Assembly: GCF_963576545.1 (NCBI RefSeq)
Contig: NW_026870394.1
Span: forward strand, 62,001-126,000
DNA length: 64,000 nt
Source: Limanda limanda
Taxonomy: Eukaryota; Chordata; Actinopteri; Pleuronectiformes; Pleuronectidae
Reading direction: 5' to 3'
Below the pieces are notes generated by a model that saw only the letters and a program-made list of their open reading frames with translations, was not told the DNA's origin and did no database searches. This document shows, one piece after another, positions 52,347-64,000 of the stretch. A program made the translations under genes and the position numbers. Positions within the stretch are counted from its first letter, which is position 1; the number at the start of each line of letters is the position of its first letter.

Positions 52347-54922
52347 CAAGTCTCTCCGACCTTCACAAAAAAAGTTATTCAAGAATATCTCCTCAGATTT
52401 GGGGGAATTTCGTCGGTCGACCTCTTCCGAAGGTCGTACAAGCTCGGGGATGGTACCAATCGATCCGCAGGACCCAAATTAGTCCAGATGCAACGACTTT
52501 CCAAGTCTCTCCGACCTTCACAAAAAAAGTTATTCAAGAATATCTCTTTCTCCTATGTGCTTTCATCCCTAACCCTAACCCTAACCCTTCCGAAAGTCGG
52601 AGAAGCTCAAGAATGGTACCGATCGATGCGCGCTACCCCATTTAGTGGGGGTAGAGCCTACTTGCAAGTCTCTCCGACCTTCACAAAAAAAGTTATTCAA
52701 GAATATCTCTTTCTCCTATGTGCTTTCATCCCTAACCCTAACCCTAACCCTTCCGAAAGTCGGAGAAGCTCAAGGATGGTACCGATCGATGCGCGCTACC
52801 CCATTTAGTGGGGGTAGAGCCTACTTGCAAGTCTCTCCGACCTTCACAAAAAAAGTTATTCAAGAATATCTCTTTCTCCTATGTGCTTTCATCCCTAACC
52901 CTAACCCTAACCCTTCCGAAAGTCGGAGAAGCTCAAGGATGGTACCGATCGATGCGCGCAACCCCATTTAGTGGGGGTAGAGCCTACTTGCAAGTCTCTC
53001 CGACCTTCACAAAAAAAGTAATTCAAGAATATCTCCTCAGATTTGGGGGAATTTCGTCGGTCGACCTCTTCCGAAGGTCGTACAAGCTCGGGGATGGTAC
53101 CAATCGATCCGCAGGACCCAAATTAGTCCAGATGCAACCACTTTCCAAGTCTCTCCGACCTTCACAAAAAAAGTTATTCAAGAATATCTCTTTCTCCTAT
53201 GTGCTTTCATCCCTAACCCTAACCCTAACCCTTCCGAAAGTCGGAGAAGCTCAAGGATGGTACCGATCGATGCGCGCTACCCCATTTAGTGGGGGTAGAG
53301 CCTACTTGCAAGTCTCTCCGACCTTCACAAAAAAAGTTATTCAAGAATATCTCTTTCTCCTATGTGCTTTCATCCCTAACCCTAACCCTAACCCTTCCGA
53401 AAGTCGGAGAAGCTCAAGGATGGTACCGATCGATGCGCGCTACCCCATTTAGTGGGGGTAGAGCCTACTTGCAAGTCTCTCCGACCTTCACAAAAAAAGT
53501 TATTCAAGAATATCTCTTTCTCCTATGTGCTTTCATCCCTAACCCTAACCCTAACCCTTCCGAAAGTCGGAGAAGCTCAAGGATGGTACCAATCGATGCG
53601 CGCTACCCCATTTAGTGGGGGTAGAGCCTACTTGCAAGTCTCTCCGACCTTCACAAAAAAAGTTATTCAAGAATATCTCTTTCTCCTATGTGCTTTCATC
53701 CCTAACCCTAACCCTAACCCTTCCGAAAGTCGGAGAAGCTCAAGGATGGTACCGATCGATGCGCGCTACCCCATTTAGTGGGGGTAGAGCCTACTTGCAA
53801 GTCTCTCCGACCTTCACAAAAAAAGTTATTCAAGAATATCTCTTTCTCCTATGTGCTTTCATCCCTAACCCTAACCCTAACCCTTCCGAAAGTCGGAGAA
53901 GCTCAAGGATGGTACCGATCGATGCGCGCTACCCCATTTAGTGGGGGTAGAGCCTACTTGCAAGTCTCTCCGACCTTCACAAAAAAAGTTATTCAAGAAT
54001 ATCTCTTTCTCCTATGTGCTTTCATCCCTAACCCTAACCCTAACCCTTCCGAAAGTCGGAGAAGCTCAAGGATGGTACTGATCGATGCGCGCTACCCCAT
54101 TTAGTGGGGGTAGAGCCTACTTGCAAGTCTCTCCGACCTTCACAAAAAAAGTTATTCAAGAATATCTCTTTCTCCTATGTGCTTTCATCCCTAACCCTAA
54201 CCCTAACCCTTCCGAAAGTCGGAGAAGCTCAAGGATGGTACCGATCGATGCGCGCTACCCCATTTAGTGGGGGTAGAGCCTACTTGCAAGTCTCTCCGAC
54301 CTTCACAAAAAAAGTTATTCAAGAATATCTCTTTCTCCTATGTGCTTTCATCCCTAACCCTAACCCTAACCCTTCCGAAAGTCGGAGAAGCTAAAGGATG
54401 GTACCGATCGATGCGCGCAACCCCATTTAGTGGGGGTAGAGCCTACTTGCAAGTCTCTCCGACCTTCACAAAAAAAGTTATTCAAGAATATCTCCTCAGA
54501 TTTGGGGGAATTTCGTCGGTCGACCTCTTCCGAAGGTCGTACAAGCTCGGGGATGGTACCAATCGATCCGCAGGACCCAAATTAGTCCAGATGCAACCAC
54601 TTTCCAAGTCTCTCCGACCTTCACAAAAAAAGTTATTCAAGAATATCTCTTTCTCCTATGTGCTTTCATCCCTAACCCTAACCCTAACCCTTCCGAAAGT
54701 CGGAGAAGCTCAAGGATGGTACCGATCGATGCGCGCTACCCCATTTAGTGGGGGTAGAGCCTACTTGCAAGTCTCTCCGACCTTCACAAAAAAAGTTATT
54801 CAAGAATATCTCCTCAGATTTGGGGGAATTTCGTCGGTCGACCTCTTCCGAAGGTCGTACAAGCTCATGGATGGTACGAATCGATCCGCAGGACCCAAAT
54901 TAGTCCAGATGCAACCACTTTC
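52347..54922 (+). repeat. Segment matching 16436-19005 at 35.9 kb distance
   Basis: B at 52347, 52991, 54450 and 54768 match 16436, 17080, 18539 and 18851. The A variants CTCAAGAATGG, GGTACCAATCG, GTACTGATC and GAAGCTAAAGG recur in the same order. CAACGACTTT in the B at 52347 is private to this lineage. Confidence 0.82.
54450..54922 (+). repeat. B-A-B* composite module
   Basis: CATGG subtype. Preceded by an A unit with AGAAGCTAAAGG, as are the modules at 18539, 25005, 26945, 59775 and 62669. Four A units follow. Confidence 0.9.
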
Positions 54923-56927
54923 CAAGTCTCTCCGACCTTCACAAAAAAAGTTATTCAAGAATATCTCTTTCTCCTATGTGCTTTCATCCCTAACCCTAAC
55001 CCTAACCCTTCCGAAAGTCGGAGAAGCTCAAGGATGGTACCGATCGATGCGCGCTACCCCATTTAGTGGGGGCAGAGCCTACTTGCAAGTCTCTCCGACC
55101 TTCACAAAAAAAGTTATTCAAGAATATCTCTTTCTCCTATGTGCTTTCATCCCTAACCCTAACCCTAACCCTTCCGAAAGTCGGAGAAGCTCAAGGATGG
55201 TACCGATCGATGCGCGCTACCCCATTTAGTGGGGGTAGAGCCTACTTGCAAGTCTCTCCGACCTTCACAAAAAAAGTTATTCAAGAATATCTCTTTCTCC
55301 TATGTGCTTTCATCCCTAACCCTAACCCTAACCCTTCCGAAAGTCGGAGAAGCTCAAGGATGGTACCGATCGATGCGCGCTACCCCATTTAGTGGGGGTA
55401 GAGCCTACTTGCAAGTCTCTCCGACCTTCACAAAAAAAGTTATTCAAGAATATCTCTTTCTCCTATGTGCTTTCATCCCTAACCCTAACCCTAACCCTTC
55501 CGAAAGTCGGAGAAGCTCAAGGATGGTACCGATCGATGCGCGCAACCCCATTTAGTGGGGGTAGAGCCTACTTGCAAGTCTCTCCGACCTTCACAAAAAA
55601 AGTTATTCAAGAATATCTCCTCAGATTTGGGGGAATTTTGTCGGTCGACCTCTTCCGAAGGTCGTACAAGCTCGGGGATGGTACCAATCGATCTGCAGGA
55701 CCCAAATTAGTCCAGATGCAACCACTTTCCAAGTCTCTCCGACCTTCACAAAAAAAGTTATTCAAGAATATCTCTTTCTCCTATGTGCTTTCATCCCTAA
55801 CCCTAACCCTAACCCTTCCGAAAGTCGGAGAAGCTCAAGGATGGTACCGATCGATGCGCGCTACCCCATTTAGTGGGGGTAGAGCCTACTTGCAAGTCTC
55901 TCCGACCTTCACAAAAAAAGTTATTCAAGAATATCTCTTTCTCCTATGTGCTTTCATCCCTAACCCTAACCCTAACCCTTCCGAAAGTCGGAGAAGCTCA
56001 AGGATGGTACCGATCGATGCGCGCTACCCCATTTAGTGGGGGTAGAGCCTACTTGCAAGTCTCTCCGACCTTCACAAAAAAAGTTATTCAAGAATATCTC
56101 TTTCTCCTATGTGCTTTCATCCCTAACCCTAACCCTAACCCTTCCGAAAGTCGGAGAAGCTCAAGGATGGTACCGATCGATGCGCGCAACCCCATTTAGT
56201 GGGGGTAGAGCCTACTTGCAAGTCTCTCCGACCTTCACAAAAAAAGTAATTCAAGAATATCTCCTCAGATTTGGGGGAATTTCGTCGGTCGACCTCTTCC
56301 GAAGGTCGTACAAGCTCGGGGATGGTACCAATCGATCCGCAGGACCCAAATTAGTCCAGATGCAACCACTTTCCAAGTCTCTCCGACCTTCACAAAAAAA
56401 GTTATTCAAGAATATCTCTTTCTCCTATGTGCTTTCATCCCTAACCCTAACCCTAACCCTTCCGAAAGTCGGAGAAGCTCAAGGATGGTACCGATCGATG
56501 CGCGCTACCCCATTTAGTGGGGGTAGAGCCTACTTGCAAGTCTCTCCGACCTTCACAAAAAAAGTTATTCAAGAATATCTCTTTCTCCTATGTGCTTTCA
56601 TCCCTAACCCTAACCCTAACCCTTCCGAAAGTCGGAGAAGCTCAAGGATGGTACCGATCGATGCGCGCTACCCCATTTAGTGGGGGTAGAGCCTACTTGC
56701 AAGTCTCTCCGACCTTCACAAAAAAAGTTATTCAAGAATATCTCTTTCTCCTATGTGCTTTCATCCCTAACCCTAACCCTAACCCTTCCGAAAGTCGGAG
56801 AAGCTCAAGGATGGTACCGATCGATGCGCGCAACCCCATTTAGTGGGGGTAGAGCCTACTTGCAAGTCTCTCCGACCTTCACAAAAAAAGTAATTCAAGA
56901 ATATCTCTTTCTCCTATGTGCTTTCAT

Positions 56928-56942
56928 CCCTAACCCTAACCC
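56928..56942 (-). repeat. Contracted telomeric cassette
   Basis: Duplicate of the contraction at 51603-51617 in the second copy of the 5325-bp unit, with the same GTAATTC head variant. Confidence 0.93.
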
Positions 56943-59774
56943 TTCCGAAAGTCGGAGAAGCTCAAGGATGGTACCGATCGATGCGCGCTACCCCATTTAG
57001 TGGGGGTAGAGCCTACTTGCAAGTCTCTCCGACCTTCACAAAAAAAGTTATTCAAGAATATCTCTTTCTCCTATGTGCTTTCATCCCTAACCCTAACCCT
57101 AACCCTTCCGAAAGTCGGAGAAGCTCAAGGATGGTACCGATCGATGCGCGCTACCCCATTTAGTGGGGGTAGAGCCTACTTGCAAGTCTCTCCGACCTTC
57201 ACAAAAAAAGTTATTCAAGAATATCTCTTTCTCCTATGTGCTTTCATCCCTAACCCTAACCCTAACCCTTCCGAAAGTCGGAGAAGCTCAAGGATGGTAC
57301 CGATCGATGCGCGCTACCCCATTTAGTGGGGGTAGAGCCTACTTGCAAGTCTCTCCGACCTTCACAAAAAAAGTTATTCAAGAATATCTCTTTCTCCTAT
57401 GTGCTTTCATCCCTAACCCTAACCCTAACCCTTCCGAAAGTCGGAGAAGCTCAAGGATGGTACCGATCGATGCGCGCTACCCCATTTAGTGGGGGTAGAG
57501 CCTACTTGCAAGTCTCTCCGACCTTCACAAAAAAAGTTATTCAAGAATATCTCTTTCTCCTATGTGCTTTCATCCCTAACCCTAACCCTAACCCTTCCGA
57601 AAGTCGGAGAAGCTCAAGGATGGTACCGATCGATGCGCGCAACCCCATTTAGTGGGGGTAGAGCCTACTTGCAAGTCTCTCCGACCTTCACAAAAAAAGT
57701 TATTCAAGAATATCTCCTCAGATTTGGGGGAATTTCGTCGGTCGACCTCTTCCGAAGGTCGTACAAGCTCGGGGATGGTACCAATCGATCCGCAGGACCC
57801 AAATTAGTCCAGATGCAACGACTTTCCAAGTCTCTCCGACCTTCACAAAAAAAGTTATTCAAGAATATCTCTTTCTCCTATGTGCTTTCATCCCTAACCC
57901 TAACCCTAACCCTTCCGAAAGTCGGAGAAGCTCAAGAATGGTACCGATCGATGCGCGCTACCCCATTTAGTGGGGGTAGAGCCTACTTGCAAGTCTCTCC
58001 GACCTTCACAAAAAAAGTTATTCAAGAATATCTCTTTCTCCTATGTGCTTTCATCCCTAACCCTAACCCTAACCCTTCCGAAAGTCGGAGAAGCTCAAGG
58101 ATGGTACCGATCGATGCGCGCTACCCCATTTAGTGGGGGTAGAGCCTACTTGCAAGTCTCTCCGACCTTCACAAAAAAAGTTATTCAAGAATATCTCTTT
58201 CTCCTATGTGCTTTCATCCCTAACCCTAACCCTAACCCTTCCGAAAGTCGGAGAAGCTCAAGGATGGTACCGATCGATGCGCGCAACCCCATTTAGTGGG
58301 GGTAGAGCCTACTTGCAAGTCTCTCCGACCTTCACAAAAAAAGTAATTCAAGAATATCTCCTCAGATTTGGGGGAATTTCGTCGGTCGACCTCTTCCGAA
58401 GGTCGTACAAGCTCGGGGATGGTACCAATCGATCCGCAGGACCCAAATTAGTCCAGATGCAACCACTTTCCAAGTCTCTCCGACCTTCACAAAAAAAGTT
58501 ATTCAAGAATATCTCTTTCTCCTATGTGCTTTCATCCCTAACCCTAACCCTAACCCTTCCGAAAGTCGGAGAAGCTCAAGGATGGTACCGATCGATGCGC
58601 GCTACCCCATTTAGTGGGGGTAGAGCCTACTTGCAAGTCTCTCCGACCTTCACAAAAAAAGTTATTCAAGAATATCTCTTTCTCCTATGTGCTTTCATCC
58701 CTAACCCTAACCCTAACCCTTCCGAAAGTCGGAGAAGCTCAAGGATGGTACCGATCGATGCGCGCTACCCCATTTAGTGGGGGTAGAGCCTACTTGCAAG
58801 TCTCTCCGACCTTCACAAAAAAAGTTATTCAAGAATATCTCTTTCTCCTATGTGCTTTCATCCCTAACCCTAACCCTAACCCTTCCGAAAGTCGGAGAAG
58901 CTCAAGGATGGTACCAATCGATGCGCGCTACCCCATTTAGTGGGGGTAGAGCCTACTTGCAAGTCTCTCCGACCTTCACAAAAAAAGTTATTCAAGAATA
59001 TCTCTTTCTCCTATGTGCTTTCATCCCTAACCCTAACCCTAACCCTTCCGAAAGTCGGAGAAGCTCAAGGATGGTACCGATCGATGCGCGCTACCCCATT
59101 TAGTGGGGGTAGAGCCTACTTGCAAGTCTCTCCGACCTTCACAAAAAAAGTTATTCAAGAATATCTCTTTCTCCTATGTGCTTTCATCCCTAACCCTAAC
59201 CCTAACCCTTCCGAAAGTCGGAGAAGCTCAAGGATGGTACCGATCGATGCGCGCTACCCCATTTAGTGGGGGTAGAGCCTACTTGCAAGTCTCTCCGACC
59301 TTCACAAAAAAAGTTATTCAAGAATATCTCTTTCTCCTATGTGCTTTCATCCCTAACCCTAACCCTAACCCTTCCGAAAGTCGGAGAAGCTCAAGGATGG
59401 TACTGATCGATGCGCGCTACCCCATTTAGTGGGGGTAGAGCCTACTTGCAAGTCTCTCCGACCTTCACAAAAAAAGTTATTCAAGAATATCTCTTTCTCC
59501 TATGTGCTTTCATCCCTAACCCTAACCCTAACCCTTCCGAAAGTCGGAGAAGCTCAAGGATGGTACCGATCGATGCGCGCTACCCCATTTAGTGGGGGTA
59601 GAGCCTACTTGCAAGTCTCTCCGACCTTCACAAAAAAAGTTATTCAAGAATATCTCTTTCTCCTATGTGCTTTCATCCCTAACCCTAACCCTAACCCTTC
59701 CGAAAGTCGGAGAAGCTAAAGGATGGTACCGATCGATGCGCGCAACCCCATTTAGTGGGGGTAGAGCCTACTTG

Positions 59775-60247
59775 CAAGTCTCTCCGACCTTCACAAAAAA
59801 AGTTATTCAAGAATATCTCCTCAGATTTGGGGGAATTTCGTCGGTCGACCTCTTCCGAAGGTCGTACAAGCTCGGGGATGGTACCAATCGATCCGCAGGA
59901 CCCAAATTAGTCCAGATGCAACCACTTTCCAAGTCTCTCCGACCTTCACAAAAAAAGTTATTCAAGAATATCTCTTTCTCCTATGTGCTTTCATCCCTAA
60001 CCCTAACCCTAACCCTTCCGAAAGTCGGAGAAGCTCAAGGATGGTACCGATCGATGCGCGCTACCCCATTTAGTGGGGGTAGAGCCTACTTGCAAGTCTC
60101 TCCGACCTTCACAAAAAAAGTTATTCAAGAATATCTCCTCAGATTTGGGGGAATTTCGTCGGTCGACCTCTTCCGAAGGTCGTACAAGCTCATGGATGGT
60201 ACGAATCGATCCGCAGGACCCAAATTAGTCCAGATGCAACCACTTTC
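59775..60247 (+). repeat. B-A-B* composite module
   Basis: CATGG subtype, the 5325-bp duplicate of 54450-54922. Four A units follow. Confidence 0.9.
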
Positions 60248-62668
60248 CAAGTCTCTCCGACCTTCACAAAAAAAGTTATTCAAGAATATCTCTTTCTCCT
60301 ATGTGCTTTCATCCCTAACCCTAACCCTAACCCTTCCGAAAGTCGGAGAAGCTCAAGGATGGTACCGATCGATGCGCGCTACCCCATTTAGTGGGGGCAG
60401 AGCCTACTTGCAAGTCTCTCCGACCTTCACAAAAAAAGTTATTCAAGAATATCTCTTTCTCCTATGTGCTTTCATCCCTAACCCTAACCCTAACCCTTCC
60501 GAAAGTCGGAGAAGCTCAAGGATGGTACCGATCGATGCGCGCTACCCCATTTAGTGGGGGTAGAGCCTACTTGCAAGTCTCTCCGACCTTCACAAAAAAA
60601 GTTATTCAAGAATATCTCTTTCTCCTATGTGCTTTCATCCCTAACCCTAACCCTAACCCTTCCGAAAGTCGGAGAAGCTCAAGGATGGTACCGATCGATG
60701 CGCGCTACCCCATTTAGTGGGGGTAGAGCCTACTTGCAAGTCTCTCCGACCTTCACAAAAAAAGTTATTCAAGAATATCTCTTTCTCCTATGTGCTTTCA
60801 TCCCTAACCCTAACCCTAACCCTTCCGAAAGTCGGAGAAGCTCAAGGATGGTACCGATCGATGCGCGCAACCCCATTTAGTGGGGGTAGAGCCTACTTGC
60901 AAGTCTCTCCGACCTTCACAAAAAAAGTTATTCAAGAATATCTCCTCAGATTTGGGGGAATTTTGTCGGTCGACCTCTTCCGAAGGTCGTACAAGCTCGG
61001 GGATGGTACCAATCGATCTGCAGGACCCAAATTAGTCCAGATGCAACCACTTTCCAAGTCTCTCCGACCTTCACAAAAAAAGTTATTCAAGAATATCTCT
61101 TTCTCCTATGTGCTTTCATCCCTAACCCTAACCCTAACCCTTCCGAAAGTCGGAGAAGCTCAAGGATGGTACCGATCGATGCGCGCTACCCCATTTAGTG
61201 GGGGTAGAGCCTACTTGCAAGTCTCTCCGACCTTCACAAAAAAAGTTATTCAAGAATATCTCTTTCTCCTATGTGCTTTCATCCCTAACCCTAACCCTAA
61301 CCCTTCCGAAAGTCGGAGAAGCTCAAGGATGGTACCGATCGATGCGCGCAACCCCATTTAGTGGGGGTAGAGCCTACTTGCAAGTCTCTCCGACCTTCAC
61401 AAAAAAAGTTATTCAAGAATATCTCCTCAGATTTGGGGGAATTTCGTCGGTCGACCTCTTCCGAAGGTCGTACAAGCTCGGCGATGGTACCAATCGATCC
61501 GCAGGACCCAAATTAGTCCAGATGCAACCACTTTTCAAGTCTCTCCGACCTTCACAAAAAAAGTTATTCAAGAATATCTCTTTCTCCTATGTGCTTTCAT
61601 CCCTAACCCTAACCCTAACCCTTCCGAAAGTCGGAGAAGCTCAGGGATGGTACCGATTGATGCGCGCTACCCCATTTAGTGGGGGTAGAGCCTACTTGCA
61701 AGTCTCTCCGACCTTCACAAAAAAAGTTATTCAAGAATATCTCTTTCTCCTATGTGCTTTCATCCCTAACCCTAACCCTAACCCTTCCGAAAGTCGGAGA
61801 AGCTCAAGGATGGTACCGATCGATGCGCGCAACCCCATTTAGTGGGGGTAGAGCCTACTTGCAAGTCTCTCCGACCTTCACAAAAAAAGTTATTCAAGAA
61901 TATCTCCTCAGATTTGGGGGAATTTCGTCGGTCGACCTCTTCCGAAGGTCGTACAAGCTCGGGGATGGTACCAATCGATCCGCAGGACCCAAATTAGTCC
62001 AGATGCAACCACTTTCCAAGTCTCTCCGACCTTCACAAAAAAAGTTATTCAAGAATATATCTTTCTCCTATGTGCTTTCATCCCTAACCCTAACCCTAAC
62101 CCTTCCGAAAGTCGGAGAAGCTCAAGGATGGTACCGATCGATGCGCGCTACCCCATTTAGTGGGGGTAGAGCCTACTTGCAAGTCTCTCCGACCTTCACA
62201 AAAAAAGTTATTCAAGAATATCTCTTTCTCCTATGTGCTTTCATCCCTAACCCTAACCCTAACCCTTCCGAAAGTCGGAGAAGCTCAAGGATGGTACTGA
62301 TCGATGCGCGCTACCCCATTTAGTGGGGGTAGAGCCTACTTGCAAGTCTCTCCGACCTTCACAAAAAAAGTTATTCAAGAATATCTCTTTCTCCTATGTG
62401 CTTTCATCCCTAACCCTAACCCTAACCCTTCCGAAAGTCGGAGAAGCTCAAGGATGGTACCGATCGATGCGCGCTACCCCATTTAGTGGGGGTAGAGCCT
62501 ACTTGCAAGTCTCTCCGACCTTCACAAAAAAAGTTATTCAAGAATATCTCTTTCTCCTATGTGCTTTCATCCCTAACCCTAACCCTAACCCTTCCGAAAG
62601 TCGGAGAAGCTAAAGGATGGTACCGATCGATGCGCGCAACCCCATTTAGTGGGGGTAGAGCCTACTTG

Positions 62669-63141
62669 CAAGTCTCTCCGACCTTCACAAAAAAAGTTAT
62701 TCAAGAATATCTCCTCAGATTTGGGGGAATTTCGTCGGTCGACCTCTTCCGAAGGTCGTACAAGCTCGGGGATGGTACCAATCGATCCGCAGGACCCAAA
62801 TTAGTCCAGATGCAACCACTTTCCAAGTCTCTCCGACCTTCACAAAAAAAGTTATTCAAGAATATCTCTTTCTCCTATGTGCTTTCATCCCTAACCCTAA
62901 CCCTAACCCTTCCGAAAGTCGGAGAAGCTCAAGGATGGTACCGATCGATGCGCGCTACCCCATTTAGTGGGGGTAGAGCCTACTTGCAAGTCTCTCCGAC
63001 CTTCACAAAAAAAGTTATTCAAGAATATCTCCTCAGATTTGGGGGAATTTCGTCGGTCGACCTCTTCCGAAGGTCGTACAAGCTCATGGATGGTACGAAT
63101 CGATCCGCAGGACCCAAATTAGTCCAGATGCAACCACTTTC
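62669..63141 (+). repeat. B-A-B* composite module
   Basis: CATGG subtype, the 2894-bp duplicate of 59775-60247. Four A units follow, then the last complete B of the window. Confidence 0.9.
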
Positions 63142-63948
63142 CAAGTCTCTCCGACCTTCACAAAAAAAGTTATTCAAGAATATCTCTTTCTCCTATGTGC
63201 TTTCATCCCTAACCCTAACCCTAACCCTTCCGAAAGTCGGAGAAGCTCAAGGATGGTACCGATCGATGCGCGCTACCCCATTTAGTGGGGGCAGAGCCTA
63301 CTTGCAAGTCTCTCCGACCTTCACAAAAAAAGTTATTCAAGAATATCTCTTTCTCCTATGTGCTTTCATCCCTAACCCTAACCCTAACCCTTCCGAAAGT
63401 CGGAGAAGCTCAAGGATGGTACCGATCGATGCGCGCTACCCCATTTAGTGGGGGTAGAGCCTACTTGCAAGTCTCTCCGACCTTCACAAAAAAAGTTATT
63501 CAAGAATATCTCTTTCTCCTATGTGCTTTCATCCCTAACCCTAACCCTAACCCTTCCGAAAGTCGGAGAAGCTCAAGGATGGTACCGATCGATGCGCGCT
63601 ACCCCATTTAGTGGGGGTAGAGCCTACTTGCAAGTCTCTCCGACCTTCACAAAAAAAGTTATTCAAGAATATCTCTTTCTCCTATGTGCTTTCATCCCTA
63701 ACCCTAACCCTAACCCTTCCGAAAGTCGGAGAAGCTCAAGGATGGTACCGATCGATGCGCGCAACCCCATTTAGTGGGGGTAGAGCCTACTTGCAAGTCT
63801 CTCCGACCTTCACAAAAAAAGTTATTCAAGAATATCTCCTCAGATTTGGGGGAATTTCGTCGGTCGACCTCTTCCGAAGGTCGTACAAGCTCGGGGATGG
63901 TACCAATCGATCTGCAGGACCCAAATTAGTCCAGATGCAACCACTTTC

Positions 63949-64000
63949 CAAGTCTCTCCGACCTTCACAAAAAAAGTTATTCAAGAATATCTCTTTCTCC
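63949..64000 (+). repeat. Partial A monomer at right edge
   Basis: The 45-bp shared head followed by TTTCTCC, the start of the A-specific module, so this is the first 52 bases of an A unit. The array continues to the right. Confidence 0.93.

Larger units (their letters stand above)
50548..61197 (+). repeat. 5325-bp tandem duplication (27 A + 6 B, one contracted A)
   Basis: B at 50894, 52347, 52991, 54450, 54768 and 55575 recur at 56219, 57672, 58316, 59775, 60093 and 60900. Rare markers recur exactly: CAACGACTTT (52495, 57820), the contracted cassette (51603, 56928) and AATTTTGTCGG (about 55635, 60960). I saw no difference between the copies in the stretches compared. Confidence 0.87.
59410..63853 (+). 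repeat. 2894-bp tandem duplication (13 A + 5 B)
   Basis: B at 59775, 60093 and 60900 recur at 62669, 62987 and 63794, with GTACTGATC and GAAGCTAAAGG before each. The B at 60900 has AATTTTGTCGG while that at 63794 has AATTTCGTCGG, so the match weakens there. Confidence 0.8.
1..64000 (+). repeat. Satellite array of 163-bp (A) and 155-bp (B) monomers
   Basis: The whole window is head-to-tail copies of two related monomers in one orientation, and it starts and ends inside a monomer. I count 311 complete A and 85 complete B plus two edge fragments; these lengths, less nine 6-bp contractions, sum to exactly 64000. Successive B units are separated by 1, 2, 3, 4, 5, 6, 7, 8, 9, 10 or 12 A units (16, 21, 15, 12, 4, 2, 2, 7, 4, 1 and 1 cases). 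Copies of one type differ by only a few substitutions, which indicates recent homogenisation by unequal exchange or amplification. I see no transposon, RNA gene, unique-sequence island or inverted segment. Open frames recurring along the + strand are by-products of the repeat: A shifts the frame by +1 per unit. A subtelomeric or pericentromeric location is inference. Confidence 0.97.

Noticed and set aside
1..64000. CRISPR array
   Set aside because: The spacing units are themselves repeats, there are no unique spacers, and no cas genes are present. The unit is 155-163 bp rather than a 23-47 bp repeat with variable spacers.
1..64000. Transposon or retroelement origin visible in the window
   Set aside because: I found no terminal repeats, target-site duplications, transposase or reverse transcriptase frames; every base is accounted for by A and B monomers.
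1..64000. tRNA, 5S rRNA or other RNA gene inside the monomer
   Set aside because: No A-box and B-box pair, tRNA cloverleaf or 5S-like region was recognised; the short dyads do not form such a structure.
1..64000. Naming the host species
   Set aside because: TTAGGG telomeres are widespread and I do not recognise the monomer; a consensus search in satellite databases would be needed.

Overview
The window is one uninterrupted tandem satellite array with no gene that I can support. It points to a eukaryote. Simple direct repetition over 64 kb, no coding gene on either strand, and a telomere-type hexamer (CCCTAA/TTAGGG) inside most repeat units fit a subtelomeric, pericentromeric or other heterochromatic satellite. 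TTAGGG telomeres occur in vertebrates, many other animals, filamentous fungi, trypanosomatids and others, so the host lineage cannot be named from this window. GC content is about 47% in both monomer types.

Two related monomers alternate, all in the same orientation. Type A is 163 bp and type B is 155 bp. They share a 45-bp head that is essentially identical, a roughly 85% similar 40-bp block with the GGTACC and ATCGAT palindromes, and a diverged 37-bp tail. They differ fully only in the middle: A has a 41-bp module ending in (CCCTAA)3CCC, and B has an unrelated 33-bp module. By hand tally there are 85 complete B, one partial B (1-134), 311 complete A and one partial A (63949-64000). The lengths close exactly: 134 + 85x155 + 311x163 - 9x6 + 52 = 64000. 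The only net length changes are therefore nine 6-bp losses, each of one telomeric hexamer. The array runs off both edges.

Layout: B units are isolated, with 1 to 12 A units between successive B units and no two B adjacent. 1-13 kb has B spacings of mostly 2-7 A, with copies related at offsets of 5637 and 1614 bp. 13-28 kb is A-rich and built from nested 2266, 6472 and 1940 bp duplications. 28-43 kb is B-rich, with 1280, 1125, 2886 and 9958 bp relationships. 43-50 kb resembles 2-5 kb at an offset of 44.3 kb. 50-61 kb is a 5325-bp tandem duplication that itself resembles 16-19 kb, and 59-64 kb carries a further 2894-bp duplication. A marked composite, B-A-B* (B* has GGTACG instead of GGTACC), recurs eleven times and is cut by the left edge a twelfth time.

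Nothing here works together as genes. The most notable feature is that almost every A monomer carries four C3/G3 tracts separated by TAA/TTA, the minimal telomeric G-quadruplex sequence, at one fixed place in an otherwise non-telomeric satellite unit.
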